Source: Thiemannella venezuelensis (lineage in GTDB: Bacteria > Actinomycetota > Actinomycetes > Streptosporangiales > Streptosporangiaceae). Taken from it: a stretch of 64,000 nucleotides of DNA. How positions within the stretch are numbered: position 1 is the stretch's first letter; every line of letters starts with the position of its first letter. The notes under the pieces are model-generated. The model did no database searches. It saw only the letters and a list, made by a program, of their open reading frames with translations, and had not been told where the DNA came from. Positions 16,194 to 25,177 of the stretch are shown here, piece by piece. Location: positions 1 through 64,000 of the forward strand of contig NZ_JACHJJ010000011.1 of assembly GCF_014203605.1 (NCBI RefSeq), written 5' to 3'. Made by a program: the position numbers and the translations under genes.

Positions 16194-16453
16194 CTGATCC
16201 CCACCCAATCGTCGGCGTTCGCCCTGCTCAGAGCGTTCCACAGGCGATACGGAAGCAGCAAACCGGGAACGGTGTTCACAGCCAAGCGTTATGCCCGGTC
16301 CCGGGACGGGCAGGGCGTTCCGCGCCTCCCCGCCGGTCTCCGGGCGCCCCCGCCGGCCCGCCGGTCGCCGCGGGCGGGCACGGTGATGGAGACCGCGCCG
16401 GCCGGGAGGCGTAGAGTGCCGAGATCATCCGCCTGACGGTCTCGGGAGCCGCT

Positions 16454-16738
16454 TTGATCATCGTGTCCGGGAAGCTGTACGTGGACCCGGAGGTCCGCGA
16501 GGGGTACCTGAACGGGTGCCTGGGCGTCATCAGGCAGGCGCGGTCCTCTCCCGGATGCCTGGACTTCGTGCTCGCCGCCGACCCGATCGAGCCGGGCCGG
16601 ATCAACGTGTACGAGCGGTGGGAGTCCGACGCCCACCTCCAGCGCTTCCGGGGCGCGGGCCAGGAGCCCGACCAGCTGGCCGAGATCCGCGTGGCGCAGG
16701 TGGAGAAGTACCGCATCTCCTCCGTCGAGTCCCCCTGA
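16454..16738 (+). CDS. antibiotic-biosynthesis-monooxygenase (ABM) domain protein
   Basis: This 94-residue protein is a single ferredoxin-like ABM domain: VSGKLYVDPEVREGYLNGCL, ARSSPGCLDFVLAAD, and RINVYERWESDAHLQRF. Small standalone members are cofactor-free monooxygenases or quinol-oxidising stress enzymes and usually dimerise. The start is a TTG at 16454 with GGGAG 5 bases upstream; no ATG lies in frame nearby. The preceding 16194-16453 region holds no gene. The specific substrate cannot be read from sequence. Confidence 0.88.
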   Translation: MIIVSGKLYVDPEVREGYLNGCLGVIRQARSSPGCLDFVLAADPIEPGRINVYERWESDAHLQRFRGAGQEPDQLAEIRVAQVEKYRISSVESP

Positions 16739-16754
16739 GAGGCCGAGTACGGCC

Positions 16755-17519
16755 TCACAACCCGGAGAGCGCGGCCACGGCGTCCCCGACCGCCCCGGGA
16801 TCCTCGGCCGGAACCTCGTGGCCGCTGCCCTCGGCCACCAGGAGCCTGCTGCGGGAGGACCTGGCGGCGAGGGCCCGCTGGGCCTCCAGCCACGGCTCGC
16901 CGACCCCCTCGCCGCGCCGGAGCACCACCAGGGGGAGGCCGCCGAGCGGTCCCGTCCCGGCGACCTCCCGCTCCACCGCCTCCAGGTCCAGCCCCTCGCG
17001 CCCCTGCCGTACGTCCTGCCAGGTGCGGACGCCCAGGGCGGCCAGCAGCCCCTGGCCGGGGTCGACGGTGTCGGCGAGCACCATGCCGGCCACCCGGTCC
17101 GGGTGCCGGTCGGCGAAGAGCAGGGCGGGATAGCCGCCGAAGGAGTGCGCGACGAGGATCACCGGCGCCGCCGGGTCCGCGTGGTCGGCGACGGCGGCCA
17201 GTTCGGAGACCAGGTCCTCGGCCGTGCGCCCGGCCCGCGCCGGATCGGGGCTCCGCCCGGTCCCCGGCCGGTCGTACCTGCAGGTCCGGTGCTTGCCCGA
17301 CAGGACCCGCTGCGCCTCGGCGAGGTTGCCGGAGTTCGCGCGGTCCCCGATTCCGTGGATCATGACCACCGCCGGGCTCCCGGTGCCGGTGCACGTGACG
17401 CTCTGCCGTACCCCGCCCGCGCCGACCAGCTCCGGCTCCGGCTCGTTGCGGCCGCCGCACGCCGGAGCGGAGACCAGCACGGCCAGCGTGAGCGCGGCCA
17501 CGGACGCGAACCGGGGCAT
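16755..17519 (-). CDS. alpha/beta hydrolase, lipoprotein
   Basis: The 254-residue product starts with a signal peptide ending VLVSAPACGG, a probable lipobox. The hydrolase domain has the oxyanion motif VVMIHGIGDRANSGN, the nucleophile elbow VAHSFGGYPALLF with the catalytic Ser, an acidic residue after LVVLRRGEG or earlier, and a C-terminal His in VAEGSGHEVPAEDP. This is a complete Ser-Asp-His set, so an esterase or peptidase acting outside the membrane is likely. ATG at 17519 follows AGGAGG with 5 bases of spacing. Confidence 0.88.
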   Translation of the reverse strand: MPRFASVAALTLAVLVSAPACGGRNEPEPELVGAGGVRQSVTCTGTGSPAVVMIHGIGDRANSGNLAEAQRVLSGKHRTCRYDRPGTGRSPDPARAGRTAEDLVSELAAVADHADPAAPVILVAHSFGGYPALLFADRHPDRVAGMVLADTVDPGQGLLAALGVRTWQDVRQGREGLDLEAVEREVAGTGPLGGLPLVVLRRGEGVGEPWLEAQRALAARSSRSRLLVAEGSGHEVPAEDPGAVGDAVAALSGL

Positions 17520-17657
17520 CGGTCCTCCTGGAGGTTCCGCCTCGCGGGCCGAGGACGGAGTGATCACAGTGTCCCGGACCGGCGGGCCGCCGGTCATCGT
17601 CATCGCGGATGAGGCGGTCCTCCACCGGGGGCAGGAGCCGAGGCTCCCGCCCGCGGG

Positions 17658-20048
17658 TTACGCGGCGTTCCGCCAGGGTGCCGTGTCCAGCAGCTCGTCG
17701 ACCCGCGGGGCGGGGACGGGCGGCGAGAACAGGTAGCCCTGCGCCAGGGGGCAGCCCATCTGCTGCAGCAGGGCGGCCTGCTCGGAGGTCTCCACGCCCT
17801 CGACCACGGTGTGCAGGCTCAGGCTGGTCGCGAGCTCCACGATCGCCTTGGTGAAGGCACGGGTCCGGCTGTCCGCCTCGGTGAGCGCGCTGGTGAACGA
17901 GCGGTCGATCTTGAGGATGTCCACCGGCAGGGTGCGCAGGTAGGACAGGGACGAGTAGCCGGTGCCGAAGTCGTCCAGGGCGATGCGCACGCCCTGCTCG
18001 CGCAGTTCGGTCAGGACGTCGATGATGCGCCGGGTCTCCGCCGGGGTGGTGGCCAGCAGCATGCTCTCGGTGATCTCCAGCACCAGCGCCTGCTCGGGCA
18101 GGTCGTGGCGGCGCAGGATGGCCAGCGCCGCGTCGCTGAAGCTCTCGTCGCGGAGCTGGCGGCCGGAGACGTTGACGGTGACGGAGATGCCGTGCCGCTC
18201 GTGCCAGCGGCGCGCGTCGGCGCAGGCCTGCTCCAGCACCCACAGCCCGATCGGGACGATGAGGCCGGTCTCCTCGGCGATGGGGATGAAGATGTCCGGC
18301 CGGACCGGCTTGCCCCCGGTGGGGGTCCAGCGCAGCAGGGCCTCCACGGCGGTGATCTCGCCGCCGGTCAGGCCGACGACGGGCTGGTAGTTGAGGGTGA
18401 GCTCGCGCTGGGCGACGGCGTGGCGCAGACCGGTGCTCAGCCGCGCGTGCTCCAGCCGGGTGTCGCGCAGGCCCGGGTCGAACACGGCGAGCCGGTTCTT
18501 GCCGGCGTTCTTGGCCGCGTACAGCGCCATGTCGGCGTCGCGGAGCGCCTCGGAGGAGTCGCTCACCGGGATGCCGGCCAGGACGCCGATGCTGGTGGTG
18601 AGGTGGAGCTCGCGCCCGCCGACATGGTACGGCGCCTGCAGGGAGTGCAGGATCTGCTGGGCGACGGCGGTCGCGGTGATCTGGTCGGCGCCGGGGAGCA
18701 CCATGGCGAACTCGTCGCCGCCGAGCCGGGCGAGGGTGTGACCGGGATCGGCGATCTCGCGCAGCCGGCGGGCGACCTGGGTGAGCAGCTCGTCGCCGAC
18801 CGGGTGGCCGAAGGTGTCGTTGACGTCCTTGAAACCGTCCAGGTCGAGCAGGAGCAGGGCGGGCGGGCGGGCGCCGGGGTCGGCCAGGGCGCTCTGCACG
18901 GCCTCGGTGAGCACGGAGCGGTTGGCCAGGCCGGTCAGCGGGTCGCGGGAGGCGCGGTGGGCGAGCCTGCGCTGCAGCAGCTCCTGCCGGTGCAGCGAGA
19001 CGGTCAGCTTGGCGGTCTGGGCGATGAGCTGCCCGGCCTGGTCGTCCAGGGCGACGGCGCGGGCCTCGGCCACGCGGGCGACGATGCTGAGCCGCAGCAC
19101 GAGCAGGGCGGCCAGCGCCACGGTCATCACGATGACCGGCACGTTGTCGTAGGGCCGGTGGCGCTCGTCCGCGCCGAGGAGCAGCGGGGCCAGGCTGGAG
19201 ACCAGCGGGCTGAGCAGCGCCAGGGCGAGGAAGGTGGTGACCCGCGCCCGGCTGGAGACCGCCGGCGGCTGCACCTCGCGCGTGTTGTTCTCCAGGCTGG
19301 GGTGGAGCGCGGCGCAGCCGATCAGGAGCGCCCAGCCCAGCCAGGCGGTCAGGGCCAGCGGCCCGTCCGGCCGCCCGGCCGCCTGGTCGATCAGGTGGCC
19401 GGCGTCGCCCACGAGCACGGCTCCGAAGGACGCGCTCAGCAGCATCAGCCAGGGCGCCCGCCCGCTGTCGAAGACCATCCGCGCGACCATCCCGAGCATG
19501 AGGAGGTCGATGGTGAAGGTGGTCAGCGCCAGCACGAACTCGGAGCCGCTGGACCCGTCGAGCGCCGGGGCGACGAGGAAGGTCCAGAAGGGCATGGAGA
19601 CTCCGACGGTGATGATGGCGCCGTCGAGCAGCCCGGCCCAGCGCTGGCCGCCGGTCCGCAGCCCGAGCAGCGTCAGCCCGGCCAGCGCCAGGCCGTACGC
19701 GACAACGGTGGTGACCTGGTACAGGACGAAGAAGAGCGGGATCTTCAGCCAGAGCCAGCCGACCCCCCAGAACAGCATGCTCTCGACCAGGGAGCACGCG
19801 GCGGCGATGATGATCAGCCGCCAGTGCCGCTGGCGGAACAGCTTGTGGCGGCGTGCCCCGAGGAGGATCGCGGCCATCGACACCACCTGCAGGAGGACCA
19901 GGGCCACCACGCCCAGCGCGGGGGACGCGGCGGTGATCAGCGGAGAGGCGAGGGTCAGCAGACCGCCGACGAGAAGGTACGCCAGCCAGCCGTACGGCTT
20001 GCGCACGGGTCCGGTGGCCGGGCCTGACCCAGGGGACGTCCGAATCAT
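17658..20048 (-). CDS. membrane GGDEF-EAL protein (diguanylate cyclase/phosphodiesterase)
   Basis: This 796-residue protein has about eight or nine membrane segments in residues 20-330, then GGDEF and EAL domains. RLGGDEF is at residues 441-447, with LDLDGFKDVNDTFGH upstream, so the cyclase site is intact; no RxxD inhibitory site lies five residues before GGDEF. The EAL domain is complete: VEALLRW (568-574), NVSGRQL, EITES (658), ALDDFGTGYSS (690-700), LKIDRSF, VEGVETSEQ and AQGYLFSPP. It could make or degrade cyclic di-GMP in response to an unknown membrane signal. The ribosome site is weak and lies inside an inverted repeat at 20051-20101. Confidence 0.95.
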   Translation of the reverse strand: MIRTSPGSGPATGPVRKPYGWLAYLLVGGLLTLASPLITAASPALGVVALVLLQVVSMAAILLGARRHKLFRQRHWRLIIIAAACSLVESMLFWGVGWLWLKIPLFFVLYQVTTVVAYGLALAGLTLLGLRTGGQRWAGLLDGAIITVGVSMPFWTFLVAPALDGSSGSEFVLALTTFTIDLLMLGMVARMVFDSGRAPWLMLLSASFGAVLVGDAGHLIDQAAGRPDGPLALTAWLGWALLIGCAALHPSLENNTREVQPPAVSSRARVTTFLALALLSPLVSSLAPLLLGADERHRPYDNVPVIVMTVALAALLVLRLSIVARVAEARAVALDDQAGQLIAQTAKLTVSLHRQELLQRRLAHRASRDPLTGLANRSVLTEAVQSALADPGARPPALLLLDLDGFKDVNDTFGHPVGDELLTQVARRLREIADPGHTLARLGGDEFAMVLPGADQITATAVAQQILHSLQAPYHVGGRELHLTTSIGVLAGIPVSDSSEALRDADMALYAAKNAGKNRLAVFDPGLRDTRLEHARLSTGLRHAVAQRELTLNYQPVVGLTGGEITAVEALLRWTPTGGKPVRPDIFIPIAEETGLIVPIGLWVLEQACADARRWHERHGISVTVNVSGRQLRDESFSDAALAILRRHDLPEQALVLEITESMLLATTPAETRRIIDVLTELREQGVRIALDDFGTGYSSLSYLRTLPVDILKIDRSFTSALTEADSRTRAFTKAIVELATSLSLHTVVEGVETSEQAALLQQMGCPLAQGYLFSPPVPAPRVDELLDTAPWRNAA

Positions 20049-20050
20049 GC

Positions 20051-20101
20051 TCTCTTTCTCGATCCACCGTGCTCGAAATGGGATGTCGCTAGAGAAAGAG
20101 A
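20051..20101 (-). promoter_or_regulatory. leader hairpin covering the ribosome site of the GGDEF-EAL gene
   Basis: Read on the minus strand, TCTCTTTCTC (20101-20092) is followed 31 bases later by GAGAAAGAGA (20060-20051), which ends two bases before the ATG at 20048. The two arms are perfectly complementary over 10 bases, so the purine-rich ribosome-binding site would be paired in the folded leader. Inner sequence contains a weaker ATCC/GGAT pairing. The structure is direct observation; a regulatory role is inference. Confidence 0.5.
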
Positions 20102-20191
20102 GTGGATTCCGCGTGGTGCGCGTCGCGGTGCCACCCGGTTGCCGGAAGGTTTCGGCCTCCTGCCGCCTCCCGGAGACCGCGGGTCAGGAGA

Positions 20192-21364
20192 TCACGAAGC
20201 CCACCGCAGCACGAGCCGGGTGTGGCGCTTCTCGACGACCAGCGCCCCGGCGGGCGCGGGACCGAGGTGGGCCTCGACCCGCAGGCCGCCGGAGGCCGGG
20301 CGGCCCGCCGCCGCCCAGGCCCGCAGGTGGGCGGCGAGGTCGGCGGCGAGCCCCGCCCCCTCGGGTCCGTAGGCGTGGACGGTCAGCATGCCGTCCCGCC
20401 CCGCGGACTCCAGCACGCCGAGGCTGCCCCGCTCGACGATCCCGGCGGTCATCGTGTATCCCGGCGCGTCCAGGGGAGCGGCCGGCAGCCGTCCCGCCCG
20501 GGTCTCGAAGAGCGAGCACCAGCGCGGTTCGTGCACCGCAAGCCAGAGGACGAACCCGTCGAGGAGCTCCGCCCGGCCGCCGCCGACCCCGGTGGGGAAG
20601 GCCGAGGAGGGGCCGTCGAGCGCGGCCAGGACGTCACCGGTCTCCCGCGCCTCCGGGAGGGAGATCGTCAGCTCGGAGTCCCGGTCCAGGACGCGGGTCA
20701 TCTCGGGCCCGGCGGAGGGTCCGCGCAGGCGCATGAACCCGCACGGCACCACCGAGCGGCTGGCCCAGTGCCCGTCCGCCCGTTCCATCGCCACCGAGCG
20801 CTGCACCCCCCGCAGGTCCAGCGGGACGACGAGGCGGCCCGACGGCCCGAGCTGCTCCAGCCAGGCCGGCGCGAGGTCCCACACCCCGACGGTGGCGATC
20901 ACCCGGTCGTACGGCGCGCGCCCGGGGAAGCCCTCGAAGCCGTCGGCGCAGGCCACGGTCACCCCGGGGAACCCCGCGGCGTCCAGGTGGCCGCGGGCGC
21001 GCTCGACCAGGGCGGGGTCGATGTCGACGCTGACGACCTCGCCGCCGGGTCCCGCCAGCAGCGCCAGCAGCGCCGCGTTGTAACCGGTCCCGGTCCCGAT
21101 CTCCAGGATCCGCTGCCCGGGCTCGACGCCGAGCTGGTCCAGCATCACCGCCATGATCGTCGGCTGGGACGAGGAGCTGATCGGCAGGCCGTCCGCGTCG
21201 CGCCTGGTCACGATCGCGTCGTCGCGGTAGGCGGTCTCCGGCGCGACCTCCGGCAGGAACACGTGCCGGGGCACCGCCCGCAGCGCCTGCGCCACGGTGT
21301 CGCTGATCCCGCGCTTGCGTACTTCCTCGACCATGCTCTCGCGCAGCGCGCTCAGATCGGCCAT
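20192..21364 (-). CDS. PCMT-like methyltransferase of the FxLD-system type
   Basis: The 390-residue protein has a class I SAM-binding domain related to protein-L-isoaspartate O-methyltransferase: PTIMAVMLDQLGVEPGQRIL, EIGTGTGYNAALLA (motif I, residues 110-123), VVSVDIDPALVERAR and APYDRVIATVGVWDLAPAWL. The long C-terminal extension with CGFMRLRG and a Trp/His-rich stretch matches methyltransferases associated with FxLD-type lanthipeptides. AGAGG seven bases before the ATG at 21364 supports the start. I found no FxLD precursor or lanthionine synthetase in the window, so it may act alone or on ordinary proteins. Confidence 0.82.
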   Translation of the reverse strand: MADLSALRESMVEEVRKRGISDTVAQALRAVPRHVFLPEVAPETAYRDDAIVTRRDADGLPISSSSQPTIMAVMLDQLGVEPGQRILEIGTGTGYNAALLALLAGPGGEVVSVDIDPALVERARGHLDAAGFPGVTVACADGFEGFPGRAPYDRVIATVGVWDLAPAWLEQLGPSGRLVVPLDLRGVQRSVAMERADGHWASRSVVPCGFMRLRGPSAGPEMTRVLDRDSELTISLPEARETGDVLAALDGPSSAFPTGVGGGRAELLDGFVLWLAVHEPRWCSLFETRAGRLPAAPLDAPGYTMTAGIVERGSLGVLESAGRDGMLTVHAYGPEGAGLAADLAAHLRAWAAAGRPASGGLRVEAHLGPAPAGALVVEKRHTRLVLRWAS

Positions 21365-21599
21365 CGTCAGCCTCTCGTCCGGGTACGGCGGGCCGTCGCC
21401 TCCAGTGTCCTCCCGGGAGCGGGAACGCGCACGCCCCGGCCCCGGGTGGTGGAGGACGGAACGCCACGGAATGTCACCGCCCTCCACCCGCGACCCTGGG
21501 AGCATGGACCGCCGTCCGGCGTTCGGGGGACGAGGCCGGACAACGGCCAACCTAGGCGGCCCGCGCGGATGCGTCTGTGGAGAAATCCACGTACCGGGC

Positions 21600-21620
21600 C
21601 CGCCGCGGGGTCCGCGGCGG
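21600..21620 (-). terminator. 9-bp hairpin with 3-base loop
   Basis: The segment at 21600-21608 (CCGCCGCGG) pairs with 21612-21620 (CCGCGGCGG). It lies about 34 bases beyond the stop of the epimerase-like gene on the minus strand and is the second of two adjacent hairpins. Confidence 0.5.
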
Positions 21621-21635
21621 AACCCGCCTGCCGGA

Positions 21636-21669
21636 GGGGGCCGCCGGAAGGGCTCAGCCGGCGGCCCCC
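21636..21669 (-). terminator. 12-bp hairpin spanning the epimerase stop codon
   Basis: GGGGGCCGCCGG at 21636-21647 pairs perfectly with CCGGCGGCCCCC at 21658-21669 over a 10-base loop that contains the stop codon at 21654-21656. With the hairpin just downstream it would form a tandem terminator. Confidence 0.5.
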
Positions 21670-22685
21670 GGGTCCCGCTGCTCCCACTCGTCCAGGATCT
21701 TCGCCTCCTTCTCGGGGGCGATGCCGTGGCTCATCCGCGCGCTCCCGAAGGAGCGCCGCTCCTCGGGGATCTCCCGCAGCCAGGCCCAGGTGTCGCGGAC
21801 GGTCTCGGCCACCGGACGGCAGACGAGCCCGGCCGCGCGGGCCTTCGCGGAGGAGGGCCGCCAGACTCCGGCGAACCCCGGATCGTCCGGGGCCCAGAGC
21901 GGCAGCTCGGTCCAGGGCCGGACCTCGCGGTCGAGCAGGAACCGGTCGCCGGCCCAGACGAACTCGGCGTCCGACCCCGTCGCCGCGCGGCACTCGTCCA
22001 GGAAACCGCCGTAGGTGGCGTTGCCCTCGACCCCGCTGACGAAGAACCGGTCGTTCACCCCCGCCTCGGCCTGGGACAGGGTGAAGGAGGCGATGTCGCG
22101 GGCGTCGACGAGCTGCATCGCGACCTCGGGATCGCCCGGCGCGAGGACCTTCCCGCCCCGGGCGATCCTGGTCAGCCACCAGGGCAGGCGGCCGACGTTC
22201 TCGTGCGGGCCGAGGATGAGGCCCGGCTCGACGACGAGGGCGTTGCCGTCGAAGCCCTGCTCCACCGCGCGCTCGCAGCCCGCCTTGAGCACGCCGTAGT
22301 CGCCGTCCTCCGGGCCGGCGTCCGGGGCGCACTCGAACCGGGGGGAGTCCTCGTCGGTCGGGCCGGTCCGGGGCCAGGCCGAGCAGGCCGAGATGCTGGA
22401 GATGAAGGCGTAGGTGGCGGCGCGGCCGCTGAGCGCGCGCACCGCGTCGCCGACCACCCGGGGGACGAACCCGCACACGTCGACGACGGCGTCCCACTCG
22501 CGGCCGTCCGCGAGCCGGGCCAGGTCCTCACGGGACTCCCGGTCGCCCCTGACCGCCTCGACCCCGGGCAGGTCCTCGCCGCTCACCCCCCGGTTGAAGG
22601 TCGTGACCTCGTGCCCGCGCCGCAGCGCTTCGGCGACGATCGCCCGGCCGAGGAAGACCGAGCCGCCGATTACCAGAGTTCTCAT
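21654..22685 (-). CDS. NAD-dependent epimerase/reductase-like protein (extended SDR)
   Basis: This 343-residue Rossmann-fold protein starts MRTLVIGGSVFLGRAIVAEA, a GxxxxxGR variant of the extended-SDR nucleotide motif. Further elements are FNRGVSGEDL, VVDVCGFVPRVV, FISSISACSAW and YGVLKAGCERAV, the last being the catalytic Tyr-x-x-x-Lys. The family resembles actinobacterial nucleoside-diphosphate-sugar epimerase or reductase proteins. ATG at 22685 is chosen because AAGGA lies 8 bases upstream; ATG at 22694 would overlap it. The substrate is unknown. Confidence 0.85.
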   Translation of the reverse strand: MRTLVIGGSVFLGRAIVAEALRRGHEVTTFNRGVSGEDLPGVEAVRGDRESREDLARLADGREWDAVVDVCGFVPRVVGDAVRALSGRAATYAFISSISACSAWPRTGPTDEDSPRFECAPDAGPEDGDYGVLKAGCERAVEQGFDGNALVVEPGLILGPHENVGRLPWWLTRIARGGKVLAPGDPEVAMQLVDARDIASFTLSQAEAGVNDRFFVSGVEGNATYGGFLDECRAATGSDAEFVWAGDRFLLDREVRPWTELPLWAPDDPGFAGVWRPSSAKARAAGLVCRPVAETVRDTWAWLREIPEERRSFGSARMSHGIAPEKEAKILDEWEQRDPGAAG

Positions 22686-22781
22686 GTCCCTCATCCTTGG
22701 CGCCCGGCGGGATCGGGGCCAGGCGGTTTCTCCTGCGGCGCAAGCCGTACGCCCAGAGCGGACCGGCGGGGCGCCGCGCGG

Positions 22782-25163
22782 TCAGCGCGGCGCGAGGGCG
22801 GCCGGGGGCCGGTCGAGGACGTGGACGCGGGCGGCGGCGATGTCGAAGTAGAGGCCGACCAGTTCCAGGCGACCGGTCCGCACGAGCCGGTCCACCCGGG
22901 GGTGGGTGCGGAGGTTCTCCAGCTGCTGGATCACGTTGAGCCTGCAGAGGCGGTCGAGCGGACCGCCGTTCCCGTCGCGGTGACCGCTGCCGCCGTCATC
23001 GCCGCCACCGCCGTCGCCGTCGGTGGCGATGAACCGGGCCAGGCTGTGGTTGCCGTGGCGCAGCCAGCGGCCGAGCGAGGGCAGCTCCCTGGTGCCCTCC
23101 CCGCCGCCGAGCAGCGCGGCCATGGCGCCGCAGCCGGAGTGGCCGCAGACGGTGATGGTCCGGACGCCCAGCTCGTGGGTGGCGTACTCGATCGCGGCGG
23201 TGACCGAGTCGTCGGAGGGGAGCGCCCCCCGGCGCGGGACGAGGTTGCCGATGTTGCGGACGGTGAACAGGTCGCCGGGGCCGCTGGCGGTGATGAGGTT
23301 CGGCACGATCCGGGAGTCCGCGCAGGTGATGAAGAGGTGCGACGGCTGCTGCCTGCGGGCCATGCCGTGCAGGACCGGGCGGATCAGGGGGGCGGTGCGG
23401 TGGTGGAACTCCCGGGCCCCGGCCAGCAGGTCGGGTACGGCTCCCGTCTCCGCGGCCGGGTCGGTCAGGGTGCCGGCGGGCAGGCCGGACGGGGTCACGA
23501 CGGGCAGGCCGGTCAGGGCGCCGGCGGGCAGGCCGGCTCCGCTCTGCGGCGCCTGCCCGGGCAGGGCCGCGACCGGGACGGACCCGGTGGAGTGCCTGCG
23601 CCGCCGGTGGGACCAGGGCAGCCACCATCGGTCCGGCGCCCGCGGCGGGGTCTTGGCCGGGAACATGTGGGCGCCGCTGGCGGCCATGGCGTACCACTCG
23701 TCGTGGATCTCGTCGATGCTGACCGTCCCGCCGCCGCGCTCGTGCTCCTGCCGCCAGGCGTGGAGGGCCTCGAAGGCGGCGTTGTCCATGAAGTCGATGT
23801 TCAGGTCCAGGTCCACCGCGGCCCCGGCCGGGATGGCGCGCAGCTCCGCGGTGAGCCGGGGCACGCCGAGGAAGGTCAGCGAGCCGTCGATCAGCACGTG
23901 CCAGCGGCGCCCGCAGGGCTCCGGCCGGGCGCTCACTCTCACCCAGGCGAGGCGGCGCAGGGCGAGCAGCGCGGCGAGGCCGAGGCCGAACAGCACGCCC
24001 TCGGCCAGGCCGAGCAGGACCACGCCCGCCAGGGTGACGAGGTAGACCGGCACCTCGCCGTGGCCGCGCAGGTTCCGGAGGTGCCCGACGTTGACCATCT
24101 GCACGCCGGTGAAGACCAGCAGGGCGGCCAGCGACTCCATCGGGATGAAGGCGATCGTCCAGCCCAGGCCGACCGCGAACAGCAGGATCCACAGGCCGTG
24201 CAGGATCGTGGACCAGCGGCTGCGCGCTCCCGCCCTGACGTTGGTGGTGCTGCGCACGATCACGCCCGCCACGGGCAGCCCGCCCAGGGCGCCGCTCACC
24301 ACGTTGGCCGCGCCCTGGGCGGTGAGCTCCCGGTCCAGGTTGGCGCGCGGGCCGTCGTGCAGCTTGTCGGTCGCCACCGAGCAGAGCAGGGACTCGACTC
24401 CGGCGAGCAGGGCGACGAGCACCACCGCCGCGACGATCCCGTGCCAGTCGCCCTGCGGCCAGAGCGGGGCCGACCACTCGCCCAGACTCGCCGACAGGTC
24501 GACCCGGGTGACGTCCCAGTCGAGGACCCAGGCGGTCGCCGCGGCGGTGAGGAGGGCCGCCAGCGGCGCGGGGACGACCCGGAGCCGCTGCGGCAGCCGG
24601 GTCCAGGCGGCCAGGACCGCGATGGTCAGCAGGCCGGTGAGGACGGCGGGGCCGTGGTTGTCGGCGATCTGCCGGGGGAGCTGGGACAGGTTCTCGACCG
24701 CGGAGGCCTGCGGGCTGCCGCCGAGGACCACGTGGAGCTGGGAGAGGGCGATCGCCACACCGACGCCGGCGAGCATGCCGTGCACCACGGCGGGAGAGGC
24801 GGCGAGCGCCGCACGGGCGACCCGGAAGACGCCCAGCACCACCTGGAGGGCGCCCGCGAGCAGGGTGATCATGCAGGTGGCGCGCCAGCCGTACCGGGAC
24901 ACGAGCTCGGCGACCACCAGTGCGAGCCCCGCCGCGGGGCCGCTGACCTGGACGGCCGAACCGCCCAGTGAACCCGCCACCACGGCGCCGACCACACCGG
25001 CGATGAGCCCGGCCGCCAGCGGGGCCCCCGAGGCGACGGCGATGCCCAGGGAGAGGGGCACCGCCACCAGGAAGACCACCAGGGAGGCGGGCAGGTCGTG
25101 CCGTAGCACGGAGGCGATGACACTTACTGTAGTTTTCGCGTCACTCTTCGTGTCCGTCCCCAT
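22782..25163 (-). CDS. SulP-family anion transporter fused to beta-carbonic anhydrase
   Basis: The 793-residue fusion has a SulP transport domain of about 10-12 membrane segments (residues 20-405), a short STAS-like region (SLTFLGVPRLTAELRAIP, IDFMDNAAFEALHAW), a Pro/Gly/Leu linker with repeated GLPAGxLTGLP, and a beta-carbonic anhydrase (590-793). Zn ligands are Cys614 and Asp616 in TCADSR, and His675 and Cys678 in VCGHSGCG; Arg618 completes the Asp-Arg dyad. It probably couples bicarbonate transport to CO2 hydration. The anhydrase has an extra Gly/Asp-rich insert near residues 716-735. The ATG at 25163 has AAGG upstream. Confidence 0.93.
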   Translation of the reverse strand: MGTDTKSDAKTTVSVIASVLRHDLPASLVVFLVAVPLSLGIAVASGAPLAAGLIAGVVGAVVAGSLGGSAVQVSGPAAGLALVVAELVSRYGWRATCMITLLAGALQVVLGVFRVARAALAASPAVVHGMLAGVGVAIALSQLHVVLGGSPQASAVENLSQLPRQIADNHGPAVLTGLLTIAVLAAWTRLPQRLRVVPAPLAALLTAAATAWVLDWDVTRVDLSASLGEWSAPLWPQGDWHGIVAAVVLVALLAGVESLLCSVATDKLHDGPRANLDRELTAQGAANVVSGALGGLPVAGVIVRSTTNVRAGARSRWSTILHGLWILLFAVGLGWTIAFIPMESLAALLVFTGVQMVNVGHLRNLRGHGEVPVYLVTLAGVVLLGLAEGVLFGLGLAALLALRRLAWVRVSARPEPCGRRWHVLIDGSLTFLGVPRLTAELRAIPAGAAVDLDLNIDFMDNAAFEALHAWRQEHERGGGTVSIDEIHDEWYAMAASGAHMFPAKTPPRAPDRWWLPWSHRRRRHSTGSVPVAALPGQAPQSGAGLPAGALTGLPVVTPSGLPAGTLTDPAAETGAVPDLLAGAREFHHRTAPLIRPVLHGMARRQQPSHLFITCADSRIVPNLITASGPGDLFTVRNIGNLVPRRGALPSDDSVTAAIEYATHELGVRTITVCGHSGCGAMAALLGGGEGTRELPSLGRWLRHGNHSLARFIATDGDGGGGDDGGSGHRDGNGGPLDRLCRLNVIQQLENLRTHPRVDRLVRTGRLELVGLYFDIAAARVHVLDRPPAALAPR

Positions 25164-25177
25164 GGGGCAGACCTTAT

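Noticed and set aside
16276-20067. A 1,263-codon minus-strand frame overlapping the GGDEF-EAL gene
   Set aside because: It is out of frame with the complete GGDEF and EAL motifs and is Arg/Ala-rich noise.
20051-20101. Leader of the GGDEF-EAL gene considered as a known cyclic-di-GMP riboswitch
   Set aside because: It is too short and lacks the conserved helices and junction sequences of either known class.
21297-24971. A 1,224-codon plus-strand open frame opposite the methyltransferase, epimerase and SulP genes
   Set aside because: It spans three well-defined minus-strand genes and contains no recognisable domain.
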